Assembly: GCA_902780465.1 (NCBI GenBank)
Contig: CACZFV010000004.1
Coordinates: forward strand, 1-36,685
Source of the DNA: an uncultured Lachnospiraceae bacterium
GTDB taxonomy: Bacteria > Bacillota > Clostridia > Lachnospirales > Lachnospiraceae
DNA: 36,685 bases
Direction of reading: 5' to 3'
The position numbers were made by a program, and so were the translations under genes. This document shows positions 1-8,190 of the stretch, piece after piece (positions within the stretch are counted from its first letter, which is position 1; each line of letters opens with the position of its first letter). The notes under the pieces were generated by a model. It saw only the letters and a program-made list of their open reading frames with translations, did not search any database and was not told the DNA's origin.

Positions 1-13
1 TGTGGAGGTTTGG

Positions 14-247
14 ATGAATAACAAAGGTGTCGGGGCAATATTCTGCCTGATCTCAGCTATAATAGAGTGTACACGGTACATATCGGCCGCGATCTTTATG
101 AGCAATGTGACGAGCTGGGACAGTTCCTTATTCCAGGAAGGATTAAGTTATACCGGAAGCTTTTTGAAAGTGATGGCGATGATCGCACTCGTAATCGGTA
201 TTGGCTTCCTGGGCTGCGGGGTGTTCCAGGATCTCAGGAAGCAGTAA
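14..247 (+). CDS. Small two-helix membrane protein, function unknown
   Basis: 77-residue protein with two hydrophobic stretches, at about residues 5-28 and 53-72, separated by a short polar loop. It is probably an integral membrane protein. I chose the ATG at 14 over an in-frame GTG at 2 because GGAGG at 4-8 lies five bases upstream of the ATG. The stop at 245-247 is followed at once by another AAGGAGG (246-252), so a second small gene may once have followed. I do not recognise the family. Anything upstream is outside the window. Confidence 0.6.
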   Translation: MNNKGVGAIFCLISAIIECTRYISAAIFMSNVTSWDSSLFQEGLSYTGSFLKVMAMIALVIGIGFLGCGVFQDLRKQ

Positions 248-258
248 GGAGGAAGAGT

Positions 259-377
259 TTGAGAAAACAAAGGAATATGATCTGGATGATTTTTACTGCG
301 GCATCGGAAGATCGATAGCGAATTTTGATACGAAAGATAACGATTATATAGAATACCGTCTGCTGTTCCGCAGATAA
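259..377 (+). pseudogene. Possible frameshifted small ORF
   Basis: AAGGAGG at 246-252 is spaced correctly for a TTG at 259, but that frame stops after 19 codons (318). The frame one base away reads openly to a TAA at 375-377 and gives a protein-like acidic peptide (KEYDLDDFYCGIGRS, then DNDYIEYRLLFRR). No start codon serves this second frame well. A single-base indel just after the start would explain both facts. It could equally be a chance reading frame. Confidence 0.25.
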
Positions 378-396
378 AGAGCGGTGGGAGAAAGAA

Positions 397-432
397 GAAA
401 GCGTCTCAGTACCAGTGGTCTGAGGCGCTTTC
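397..432. terminator. Strong stem-loop between convergent genes
   Basis: A 13-bp near-perfect stem (GAAAGCGTCTCAG at 397-409 with CTGAGGCGCTTTC at 420-432, one G-T pair) has a loop that can itself pair ACC with GGT. It lies between the plus-strand small genes and the end of the minus-strand gene at 474. There is no clean T run on the plus strand; the minus strand continues TTCTTCTTT, so termination is more likely leftward, or in both directions. Confidence 0.55.
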
Positions 433-473
433 CTGTGCTCATTATGATCGCTGACAGCCTGGAGTGAACCGGC

Positions 474-2132
474 TTACAGTCCCCGGAAATCCGCGAACTT
501 GCTGCCTTCGGGCAGCTGGATGCTCCCGGATGCGGCGCAGAGTGCGTCATAGGCTTCTTTTGTGATCTCGGAGGAGTATTTCCACATCCATTCCTGGTCT
601 TCACCGCCGGCGAGATACCGCCGGACGGTCCCCTCTTTGTCCGTTTCATAGGGGAAGGTATAGTAATGGACATCCTCGGGTTCATTCTGCGTGACCTGGT
701 AATCCATCCGGAACGCGGGAAAATAGAATCCGGCTGCAGGGTCGAACCGGTACCAGGTGGTGCTGGCGTGATTCATGGAGGGAGCAAAGAGCTCTTCCAG
801 GAGTCCGCCTTCATGGAGGGAGGCCTCTCCGCGGTACAGGCCTCCGTACGCGTAGTTCAGACGGTCGCCGCCAACAGCGTAGATGTCGATGATATTTCCG
901 TAATAGCTGATGATCAGTTCGTTCAGGCCGTCCCCGTTGACATCGAAGAACCGGTAAGAGGCTTCAGAGGCGGCACCAGACCAGGGCCAGCCGTGCTGTG
1001 TGAGTCCGGTCCGGAGATTCATGGCCTTCAGCTGCTCCTCGGAGTAGGCGCCTTGTTCCGCCTCTTTGTACTTGAAGAGAAGGTCCATGAAGGAGTCCGC
1101 GGCGTCAAACTCGGATCCTGTGCCTGCTTCACCGGAAGCTGTATTGCTGACTGCGGCAGTTCCGGTGACAAAGGTGCTGCATTTGTCCGTAGCGCCGGAA
1201 ATGACCGACACCGGGAACATGCCGGACGCGCCGCCTGCGGAGACATACACGCAGCGGGAGGGCACGCCTTCCGGCACTGTGATCCGGACGCCGAAGGATT
1301 CTCCTTTAGCCGGTTTAGCTTCCGTGATGGTCCCGGTACTTCTGAAATTGCCGGAAGCGGGATCATATTCCGCGTCGTCCAGACGGACAGCCGTATCAGC
1401 CTGGAGCGGAATGATAAACAGCGAGTCAGGCGCATCGGCATCGACCGCGGTTACTGCGGGCAGAAAAGCTCCGACATCCGCGGGCGGGTTCACGATGACG
1501 AGAGCCAGGGCGTCTTTCGGGGCGGTCTCAGCAAAGGCGGCCCAGCGCCCCGGGCCGGGCGCTTTCAGGTAATCGGTGTAGCGGTAGATCGCCCGGTCCG
1601 ACTGGTCGACTTCGAAGGTGTACGTGGCGCCGTCAAAATCCGTGACCGTCGCTGACGTTCCATCAGCATTAAGCGAGATGCTGTCAACTTCAGCGTTTGT
1701 GGTGCCGATGACATTTCCTTTGAAATCATAGACCTCGTTGAACGCCGAATAGACCGAGGTGGTGATATCGCCCCCGGCCCAGGTGAGATTGGCTCCCGAG
1801 ATGATCTGATCCACCATGCCGCTGTTCCGGTTGTAGAGAAAATAGTTGTTGCGGTGGGGGTTCACATGTCCTTCCACGATGACCCAGTCTCCATAGGGCC
1901 AGGCGTCCATGATCACATCCGTCAGGGTCTCGTATGCGGCGAGGTCGATGGTGTGTCCGTCGACCGTGAGAAGAAGCCCTTCATACGAGATGCCCGCTGC
2001 AGCTGCTGAAGACTGGCCGGAGGCCGCCTGGTCTGCGAAAGCCGGAATGGCGGAGACAGTTTCCAGAATGCAGCCGGCGGCCAGAAGGGCCGCGCAGGTC
2101 ACAGAAAGCTTTGCGAATTTTTTGATCTTCAT
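474..2132 (-). CDS. Secreted protein with a DxNxDG calcium-loop-like motif
   Basis: 552 residues. The N-terminus has a lysine-rich start, a hydrophobic core and a likely signal peptidase site after Ala-Phe-Ala near residue 33, so export is expected. About residues 40-190 look like a beta-rich domain. A proline/alanine-rich middle follows. The C-terminal third carries the motif FDVNGDGLNELII near residue 395, typical of calcium-binding loops in FG-GAP/VCBS or dockerin-like repeats. I do not recognise the whole protein. The start is supported by AAAGGACAGG about 10 bases upstream. The gene diverges from the hypothetical at 2229 and has its own TATACT minus-ten (2159-2164). A surface or matrix role is inference. 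Confidence 0.75.
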   Translation of the reverse strand: MKIKKFAKLSVTCAALLAAGCILETVSAIPAFADQAASGQSSAAAAGISYEGLLLTVDGHTIDLAAYETLTDVIMDAWPYGDWVIVEGHVNPHRNNYFLYNRNSGMVDQIISGANLTWAGGDITTSVYSAFNEVYDFKGNVIGTTNAEVDSISLNADGTSATVTDFDGATYTFEVDQSDRAIYRYTDYLKAPGPGRWAAFAETAPKDALALVIVNPPADVGAFLPAVTAVDADAPDSLFIIPLQADTAVRLDDAEYDPASGNFRSTGTITEAKPAKGESFGVRITVPEGVPSRCVYVSAGGASGMFPVSVISGATDKCSTFVTGTAAVSNTASGEAGTGSEFDAADSFMDLLFKYKEAEQGAYSEEQLKAMNLRTGLTQHGWPWSGAASEASYRFFDVNGDGLNELIISYYGNIIDIYAVGGDRLNYAYGGLYRGEASLHEGGLLEELFAPSMNHASTTWYRFDPAAGFYFPAFRMDYQVTQNEPEDVHYYTFPYETDKEGTVRRYLAGGEDQEWMWKYSSEITKEAYDALCAASGSIQLPEGSKFADFRGL

Positions 2133-2158
2133 AAGTTTTACCTGTCCTTTCTGTTTCC

Positions 2159-2198
2159 AGTATAGCTGATGTATGGAAGGAACGTAAACAGGTATAAT
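2159..2198. promoter_or_regulatory. Divergent promoter region
   Basis: On the plus strand TATAAT at 2193-2198 has a weak minus-35 and would start transcripts for the gene at 2229. On the minus strand TATACT occupies 2164-2159 with TTACGT at 17-bp spacing (2187-2182), a weak minus-35, serving the secreted-protein gene. The two minus-ten boxes are about 30 bp apart, so the promoters overlap. Confidence 0.4.
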
Positions 2199-2228
2199 AA
2201 ATGAAAAGAGTAAAAAAAAGGAGTCACC

Positions 2229-2558
2229 ATGAAAACAGAAAAACGCGGCAGTAACTGGACAGCATATTATGATCCGGATACGAAACGGTACTTCGCGGAG
2301 ATCATGTATACCAGCCGTGAGGGACGGGAGCAGTACGACTATGAGATCACGCAGGATATTTACGGCCGGCTCGGCACCTTTCAGGATGATGTAGAAAACG
2401 AAAGGTTAATAAAGAGCGCGAAGATGACGTATTCCTTTGAGAATACGATGTACGGCACGCTTGGACCTGAGAGAACGGTCTGGGATGAAGAAGCCCATGA
2501 AGCAATGTATCAGTACGAGAAGAAAAAAGAAAAGAATAAGAAAAAAGCCGGCAGGTGA
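2229..2558 (+). CDS. Hypothetical protein, charged, 109 residues
   Basis: Soluble protein without a signal peptide or membrane segment. The N-terminal 70 residues are rich in Tyr, Asp and Glu and look like a small beta-sheet domain (YYDPDTKRYFAEI and later MTYSFENTMYGTL). The C-terminal 15 residues are almost all Lys and Glu, ending in a basic tail that could bind nucleic acid. AAAAGGAG lies just upstream of the ATG. It is monocistronic, with its own minus-ten at 2193 and a strong terminator at 2578. I do not recognise the family. Confidence 0.65.
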   Translation: MKTEKRGSNWTAYYDPDTKRYFAEIMYTSREGREQYDYEITQDIYGRLGTFQDDVENERLIKSAKMTYSFENTMYGTLGPERTVWDEEAHEAMYQYEKKKEKNKKKAGR

Positions 2559-2577
2559 AAGGCAGGAAAGGAGCTGG

Positions 2578-2614
2578 AAAAGCCGGAAGATTCGTGAAGG
2601 ATCTTCCGGCTTTT
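2578..2614. terminator. Rho-independent terminator
   Basis: 14-bp perfect stem (2578-2591 with 2601-2614, AAAAGCCGGAAGAT arm) and a 9-nt loop, followed on the plus strand by CTATTATTTTTA. It separates the convergent genes at 2229 (+) and 2624 (-) and can act in both directions. Confidence 0.85.
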
Positions 2615-2623
2615 CTATTATTT

Positions 2624-3616
2624 TTACAGGCCGCAGATACGGTCGATCTTCTGCAGTTCCTCGTCTGTGAAAACGATGTTGTTCAGCGCCTGCAGATTGT
2701 TCAGCACCTGCTCCGGCTTTGACGCTCCGGTCAGCACGCTGGTCACGACGCTGTCCCGGAGGATCCAGGCCAGAGCCATCTGCGCCAGACTCTGACCGCG
2801 CTCTGCTGCCAGATCGTTGAGTTCCCGGATCTGTCTCATGCGATCTGCGGTCAACGCAGTCTCCTTGAGGAAGCGCGTGTCAGTGCGGATACGGCTGTCC
2901 GCCGGGATACCGTGCAGATAGCGGTCTGTAAGCAGGCCCTGGGCCAGAGGACTGAAGGCAATGATGCCTTTCCCAAGCTTTTTCGACATTTCCTTCAGAC
3001 CGTTGTGTTCTATAGTCCGGTCAAAGATGGAGTACCGGTTCTGGTTGATCACAAAGGGAACATGCAGTTCTTTCAGGATCGCAGCCGCCTGTGCGAGATG
3101 CTCTCCGTCATAGTTGGAAAGTCCGGCATAGACCGCCTTGCCGGAGCGCACCGCCTGCTCCAGGGCAAGCATCGTCTCCTCCAGCGGAGTATCCGGGTCC
3201 ATCCTGTGGTGATAGAAAATATCCACATACTCCAGGCCCAGACGCTTAAGGCTCTGATCAAGGCTTGCCAGCATGTGCTTTCTGCTGCCCCATTCTCCGT
3301 AAGGGCCGTCCCACATCAGATAGCCGGCCTTGGTGGTGATGGTCAGCTCGTCACGGTAAGGGCGGAAGTTTTCCCGCAGTATCCTGCCCAGATTGAGCTC
3401 GGCGCTGCCCGGCTCCGGGCCGTAGTTGTTCGCCAGGTCGAAATGTGTGATGCCGTGATCAAAGGCTGTGAAGCAGATCTGCTCCATGTTTTTGAAACTG
3501 CCTGTATCACCGAAATTATGCCAGAAGCCCAGCGATACCGCCGGAAGCTTCAGTCCGCTCCGGCCGCAGCGGAAATAGGGCATGGTCTCATAACGATTCT
3601 CTGATGCTGTATACAT
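2624..3616 (-). CDS. Aldo/keto reductase, YghZ-like
   Basis: 330-residue cytoplasmic NADPH-dependent oxidoreductase with a TIM-barrel fold. The catalytic tetrad is visible: Asp60 and Tyr65 in HFDLANNYG, Lys96 in TITTKAGYL, and His137 in IFYHHRMD. Length and these contexts match the YghZ/AKR14 group, which reduces methylglyoxal and L-glyceraldehyde 3-phosphate. AAGGAGG sits eight bases upstream of the ATG. On the minus strand TATAAT (3647-3642), preceded by TGT, gives an extended minus-ten promoter. A detoxification role is inferred from the family; the substrate cannot be read from sequence. Confidence 0.9.
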   Translation of the reverse strand: MYTASENRYETMPYFRCGRSGLKLPAVSLGFWHNFGDTGSFKNMEQICFTAFDHGITHFDLANNYGPEPGSAELNLGRILRENFRPYRDELTITTKAGYLMWDGPYGEWGSRKHMLASLDQSLKRLGLEYVDIFYHHRMDPDTPLEETMLALEQAVRSGKAVYAGLSNYDGEHLAQAAAILKELHVPFVINQNRYSIFDRTIEHNGLKEMSKKLGKGIIAFSPLAQGLLTDRYLHGIPADSRIRTDTRFLKETALTADRMRQIRELNDLAAERGQSLAQMALAWILRDSVVTSVLTGASKPEQVLNNLQALNNIVFTDEELQKIDRICGL

Positions 3617-3750
3617 GTCGGGTCCTCCTTAAAGATGCTTCATTATAACACGCGAAAAAGAGCCTATACCATAGAAATACGAGCCATAAAAAGGTAAAAT
3701 CAATATATATTTTGAAATCATATGCTCCTCGGAGCAGCTGGGAGAAAGAC

Positions 3751-5946
3751 ATGAAGGAAAACAACAAATTGCCTAGCAGCGGCGGACTGAGGAAAAAGCT
3801 GATCCTTCTCTGCAGTCTGCTGGTCGTTGCCGCATCGGTGGCTTTCGCAATCATCGGCATTCTGCAGCTCAGGACCTCTGCACGTGTCGCCTCGGAAACG
3901 AATATTTCACAGAACGCGGCGGTCAAGCAGCGGTCCCAGGAGACGATCTCTGACCTGACGTATGAGGATATGCTCAATACCATAACCCTGGCGGCAAAGA
4001 GTGCGGATGGTGAGTTCTGGACCATGAAGCATGATTTTACCATGCTCGCCCTTCAGGTGCAGGATATCTTTGAGCATCCCGACAAATATGGGGAGAGAGA
4101 AGTCTATCCGCCTGACCCGGAGAAGGCGGGGGAGTATTCGCTGCAGCTCATCTTCGGGAATAAGGAAGCGGCTGAAGACCCGGAGACACGGGTCATGGTC
4201 AGGAAGCTCGCAAATCTGGAGCCGATGATGACGGAGATCGTCCGCGGAAACACCAATTATACGAGGGACTGCTATATCGCTCTGCCGAACGGCACCTCGC
4301 TGGCGCTGGATACGGTCGCAAATGAAAAGTTTGACGAGAACGGCGAGATCCTGCCCCTGGATCCGACGGTGCGCCCCTGGTATGTGAGCGCAGTGGAGGC
4401 GGGAGAATTCTGCTTCACGCTGGCGGTCCACAGTTACTACCTTGAGCATCCCGAGGTGGAGTACGGTTATCCGGTATATGTGAACGGCGAGCTTGTGGCG
4501 GTGCTTCAGGGCTCCACAATGCTGAGTGTGATACAGAATTTTATATCGGATGTCTGGGTAGGGGATAACGGCTTTTCCATCATGGTAAGCGATGAGGGAC
4601 AGCTTGTTTATTCTCCCAGGAAATCCGGCGAGCTTGAAATGGTAAACGATATGTCCACCGACATCCGGGATACCGGCAACGAAGGCCTTGCGGCACTGAT
4701 CCAGGATGCGCTTGATCAGGACAGCGGGCTCGGCAAGGTGGAGATCGACGGAGAATCGTATTACGCTGCCTTTGCGCGCATGTCGTCCATAGGGTGGACG
4801 CTGATCACCTTTGTTCCGCAGAGCGAGGTAGAGCAGCCGACAGAAGCGCTTCTTACAGAGATGGATAAGATCAGCGCCAACGCAAGCGAGCAGTACAACA
4901 GAAGCTTCAGACGGTCCAGCCTGCTGATCCTGATCGTTGTGCTCCTGCTGATCGCCAATGCTTCCGTGGCTGCCGTATCCTTCTCGGGCAGGATCACCAA
5001 TCCCATTCATGTCATGACGCAGCGGATCGAAGATGTGACGGGCGACCGGTTTGTCTTTAAGATGGACGATGTTTACCGCACAGGAGATGAGATAGAGATC
5101 CTTGCCAATACCTTCGGTCACCTGTCGGACCAGATGGAAGAGTATCTCAGGAACATTCTTGCCATGACGGCAGAAAAGGAGCGCGTCGGAACGGAGCTTG
5201 CGCTTGCTGCCCGCATCCAGACAGATATGCTTCCGAATGAATTCCCCGCCTTTCCGGACCGGCAGGATTTCCACGTCTATGCCAGCATGACCCCTGCCAA
5301 GGAAGTCGGCGGCGATTTCTACGACTTCTTCTTCGTGGATGAGGACCATCTGGCCCTGGTCATTGCGGACGTGTCCGGCAAGGGTATCCCCGCCGCCATG
5401 TTCATGATGATGGCGAAAAATATGCTCCAGACCCAGGCTATGACAGGCCGGAGCCCCCAGGAGGTCCTGAATACAGTTAATCAGCTGATCTGTAAGAATA
5501 ACCAGGAAAAGATGTTCGTCACAGTCTGGTTCGGAATACTTGATCTTGTAAACGGCATCCTGACCGCGGCGAACGCAGGACACGAGTATCCCATGCTCAA
5601 ACAGCCGGACGGCCCCTTCGAGCTCATCAAGGATAAACATGGCTTCGTTCTTGGCGGAATCGACAGAGTGAGATATAAAGAATATGAGCTGCACCTCGAA
5701 CCGGGCTCCAAAGTGTTCGTCTATACCGACGGTGTGTCCGAGGCTCAGAACAGCGGAAAAGAACTCTTCGGCAGGGACAGGATCATTCAGGCCCTGAATA
5801 CCGCTATGGACGAGTCGCCGGAGGGAATCCTGCAAGCCGTGAACAAGGCGGTGGCAGACTTTGTCGGAGAAGAGGAACAGTTCGACGATCTCACCATGCT
5901 CTGCATCGAATACAGAGGCAGAGCCGAAGAAACACAGAGATCCTGA
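3751..5946 (+). CDS. Membrane sensor PP2C-type serine phosphatase (dCache-HAMP-SpoIIE/RsbU)
   Basis: 731 residues. A first membrane helix (about 17-40) is followed by a roughly 350-residue extracytoplasmic region resembling a double Cache sensor (it contains a PWYVSAVEAGE segment). Then come a second helix (about 390-412), a HAMP linker, a short coiled coil and a SpoIIE/RsbU phosphatase domain from about 485. Metal-binding and catalytic motifs are intact: GGDFYD near 520, IADVSGKGIPAAMFM near 537, NAGHEYPM, YTDGVSEA and FDDLTML near 711. Such proteins dephosphorylate anti-anti-sigma factors in partner-switching systems; no anti-sigma or STAS gene is nearby. An in-frame TTG at 3712 is possible, but the ATG at 3751 has GGGAG six bases upstream. 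Confidence 0.92.
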   Translation: MKENNKLPSSGGLRKKLILLCSLLVVAASVAFAIIGILQLRTSARVASETNISQNAAVKQRSQETISDLTYEDMLNTITLAAKSADGEFWTMKHDFTMLALQVQDIFEHPDKYGEREVYPPDPEKAGEYSLQLIFGNKEAAEDPETRVMVRKLANLEPMMTEIVRGNTNYTRDCYIALPNGTSLALDTVANEKFDENGEILPLDPTVRPWYVSAVEAGEFCFTLAVHSYYLEHPEVEYGYPVYVNGELVAVLQGSTMLSVIQNFISDVWVGDNGFSIMVSDEGQLVYSPRKSGELEMVNDMSTDIRDTGNEGLAALIQDALDQDSGLGKVEIDGESYYAAFARMSSIGWTLITFVPQSEVEQPTEALLTEMDKISANASEQYNRSFRRSSLLILIVVLLLIANASVAAVSFSGRITNPIHVMTQRIEDVTGDRFVFKMDDVYRTGDEIEILANTFGHLSDQMEEYLRNILAMTAEKERVGTELALAARIQTDMLPNEFPAFPDRQDFHVYASMTPAKEVGGDFYDFFFVDEDHLALVIADVSGKGIPAAMFMMMAKNMLQTQAMTGRSPQEVLNTVNQLICKNNQEKMFVTVWFGILDLVNGILTAANAGHEYPMLKQPDGPFELIKDKHGFVLGGIDRVRYKEYELHLEPGSKVFVYTDGVSEAQNSGKELFGRDRIIQALNTAMDESPEGILQAVNKAVADFVGEEEQFDDLTMLCIEYRGRAEETQRS

Positions 5947-5961
5947 TGAATGGAGGAAGCA

Positions 5962-6450
5962 ATGAGTGGTTTGTGGTTGATACCGGGGTTGGCCTGTCTG
6001 TTTCTGGGGGCGGTATTTCTTCTGCTTTTCCGATACCTTCGCAGCCGACAGGAGGAAATGGACCGTACTGTCAAGGCCCAGACATGGGGGAAGCTTACCG
6101 GTACAGGGAGCAGGACAGAATATGACTACAAAAACCGGTCGCGCATCGTGCATTTTGGTATTTACGAATATCAGGCTGCTGACGGGCGGCACTATTCTGC
6201 TGCCTCTGACTTTGGATACGGCAATCCGGATGATGTTCCCGGGACAGGAGGAAACATGGTGAAGATCCTTTACGACCCGGACAAACCGACGAAGTTTGCG
6301 GTTGCGGAAGAGCGGGCCATTTCCGTTTCGGTCTGGCCAACGTTCAAAAAGGTCGGTATTATTCTGATGGTGATCGGTGTTCTTCTCACTGCGTTGACAG
6401 CTGCCGGCCTGCTCGGAGTCTTCGACCCGATCCTGGAAAGCATGTTCTGA
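5962..6450 (+). CDS. DUF3592-like membrane protein
   Basis: 162 residues with a membrane helix at each end (about 5-22 and 130-152) and a beta-rich middle in which the segment YDPDKPTKFAV is typical of DUF3592 proteins. Function is unknown for the family. GGAGG at 5952-5956 selects the ATG at 5962 over the one at 5950. It begins 16 bases after the phosphatase stop, so co-transcription with the sensor phosphatase is likely and it may be part of the same membrane system. Confidence 0.75.
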   Translation: MSGLWLIPGLACLFLGAVFLLLFRYLRSRQEEMDRTVKAQTWGKLTGTGSRTEYDYKNRSRIVHFGIYEYQAADGRHYSAASDFGYGNPDDVPGTGGNMVKILYDPDKPTKFAVAEERAISVSVWPTFKKVGIILMVIGVLLTALTAAGLLGVFDPILESMF

Positions 6451-6510
6451 CGAGACCGGAAGATCTGCGGAGAAGACAGCGATACTGAAAAACAGAGGAG
6501 GGACAGGTTC

Positions 6511-6999
6511 ATGGAGAGTTATCGCTTTATGGAGCTTGTGGAAAAAGAAAAAGGCTTCGAATTTTACCAGGCCTTTCGCGATGAAGTTGACTGGGTCATA
6601 GGGGGCAAGGGCGGTACATACTGGTTTTCGGTCCTGAAGGATCAGTCTGTAAAGGAAACATATATCGGAACGCTGAAGGACGGCGTGTGGGCGGACTGTA
6701 AGGTCAAAGGAAAAGGAAAGAAGAGGACCGTAACGGAAATGCCCGCAGGGAGCACCATTAAGCGCATAGAGGAAAGAGCTTACTTTATGCAGGACGCAGA
6801 GTGGGTCAAAGGCAGAAAGCCAAGGCTTGTCCAGGATGCGCATCCTCATTATCACTATGTCTACGGCATGGGCGATAAGGCTCTGGACGTATCGGAAGCC
6901 TATGGAGTAAGTATCGCGTACTCGGATCTTAAAGATCTTCCGGCAGGGTTTCACCTGAGATATCTTTATACAGGAAAAGACGTTGAGATCCCCGACTGA
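6511..6999 (+). CDS. Hypothetical cytoplasmic protein, 162 residues
   Basis: Soluble protein, basic in the middle (VKGKGKKRTVTEM) with a histidine-rich segment AHPHYHYVYG near residue 110. No signal peptide or membrane helix. GAGGAGGG about 10 bases upstream of the ATG. It follows the DUF3592-like gene by 60 bases and precedes the cation transporter by 41, within an uninterrupted plus-strand run. I do not recognise the family. The histidine cluster could bind metal, which would fit the transporter downstream, but that is a guess. Confidence 0.65.
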   Translation: MESYRFMELVEKEKGFEFYQAFRDEVDWVIGGKGGTYWFSVLKDQSVKETYIGTLKDGVWADCKVKGKGKKRTVTEMPAGSTIKRIEERAYFMQDAEWVKGRKPRLVQDAHPHYHYVYGMGDKALDVSEAYGVSIAYSDLKDLPAGFHLRYLYTGKDVEIPD

Positions 7000-7040
7000 C
7001 CAGGTTCACGACGGATCGTAATTGTAAAGGAGTATCGAAA

Positions 7041-8150
7041 TTGGAAGCAAATCGTGATCAGGTGATCATCCGCACCAGTATCCTGGGAATACTTACGAAT
7101 GTGATGCTGGCAGCTTTTAAAGCGGTGATCGGCATTATATCTAATTCCATCGCTGTCACACTGGATGCCGTTAATAATCTGTCTGATGCCCTGTCATCTA
7201 TTATTACGATCGCAGGGACGAAACTTGCCGGGAAGCTTCCCGATAAGAAACATCCGCTCGGATACGGCAGGATCGAGTACCTCAGCGCAATGATCGTCTC
7301 AGGGATCGTTCTCTATGCAGGCATCACCTCCGCTGTGGAGTCTGTAAAAAAGATCCTTCATCCGGAAAAGCCGGATTACAGTGTGATCTCCCTCGTGATC
7401 ATTGCCGTAGCGGTCATGGTGAAGATCGTTCTCGGCAGATATGTGAAGGCACAGGGGGAACGAGTCAATTCCGGTTCGCTGGAAGCGTCCGGTTCTGACG
7501 CAATGTTTGACGCGGTCCTTTCAGGCTCCGTGCTGCTTTCCGCAATCGTGTTCAAGATGAGCGGTCTGTCGCTTGAGGCATATGTGGGCGTTGTCATCGC
7601 AGGTTTCATCATCAAAGCTGGTATCGAGATGATGATCGAAACACTGAATGAGATCCTGGGTGTCAGAGCAGATAAAGAAATAACGGACAGGATCAAGGAG
7701 CTGCTTACAGAGGATCCGGAGGTCAGAGGTGCGTATGATCTGTTCATGTACAATTATGGCCCTGATAAAGACCTTGCTTCCGTTCATCTTGAACTGCCAG
7801 ACACCATGACGGCAAGAGAGATCGATAAGCTGACAAGAAGGCTGGAAAGAAAAGTCTACAAAGAGACCGGCGTCATTCTTGTGAGCGTCGGCGTGTATTC
7901 CCACAATACCGGAAGCGATGAAGCAGCTGATATCAAGAAGGATGTCCATGAACGCGTCATGGCGCATGACTGGGCCGTTCAGCTTCATGGGTTCTATGTG
8001 GATACAGAAGCAAAGGAAATGACGTTTGATGTTGTCATGAGCTTCGATATCAGGCCGAAAGAAGGACTTCGGATCATTTACGAAGAGCTCAAAGGCGCAT
8101 ATCCGGAATACGATATTCATATCGCGCCGGATGTGGACATTTCGGATTAA
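7041..8150 (+). CDS. Cation diffusion facilitator (CDF) family metal exporter
   Basis: 369 residues: six membrane helices in the first 210 residues and a cytoplasmic C-terminal region (about 215-369), longer than the usual 90-residue CDF domain. The transport site reads Asp42/Asn46 (with Asp49) in helix 2 and Asp153/Asp157 in helix 5. Zinc exporters usually have a histidine in helix 5, while an Asp-x3-Asp there is typical of the manganese group, so Mn2+ or Fe2+ efflux is more likely than zinc. The start is TTG, with AAAGGAG nine bases before it; no ATG lies nearby. No riboswitch is visible in the 41-base gap. Confidence 0.9.
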   Translation: MEANRDQVIIRTSILGILTNVMLAAFKAVIGIISNSIAVTLDAVNNLSDALSSIITIAGTKLAGKLPDKKHPLGYGRIEYLSAMIVSGIVLYAGITSAVESVKKILHPEKPDYSVISLVIIAVAVMVKIVLGRYVKAQGERVNSGSLEASGSDAMFDAVLSGSVLLSAIVFKMSGLSLEAYVGVVIAGFIIKAGIEMMIETLNEILGVRADKEITDRIKELLTEDPEVRGAYDLFMYNYGPDKDLASVHLELPDTMTAREIDKLTRRLERKVYKETGVILVSVGVYSHNTGSDEAADIKKDVHERVMAHDWAVQLHGFYVDTEAKEMTFDVVMSFDIRPKEGLRIIYEELKGAYPEYDIHIAPDVDISD

Positions 8151-8190
8151 GAAGTTGTGAAAGACGTGCAGTTCAGCGAAAGGAAAAATC

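Noticed and set aside
666..1655. Long plus-strand open frame (about 330 codons) opposite the secreted-protein gene
   Set aside because: It is antisense to a gene with a signal peptide and a good ribosome binding site; the translation is Gly/Arg-rich without domain logic and has no ribosome binding site.
3907..6954. Minus-strand open frame of about 1015 codons across the phosphatase and two following genes
   Set aside because: Shadow frame: it lies opposite three well-supported genes, is His/Arg/Leu-rich and has no recognisable domain. Its openness follows from the codon bias of the real strand.
7000..7040. Manganese riboswitch (yybP-ykoY) before the CDF transporter
   Set aside because: The gap is only 41 bases, too short for the aptamer.
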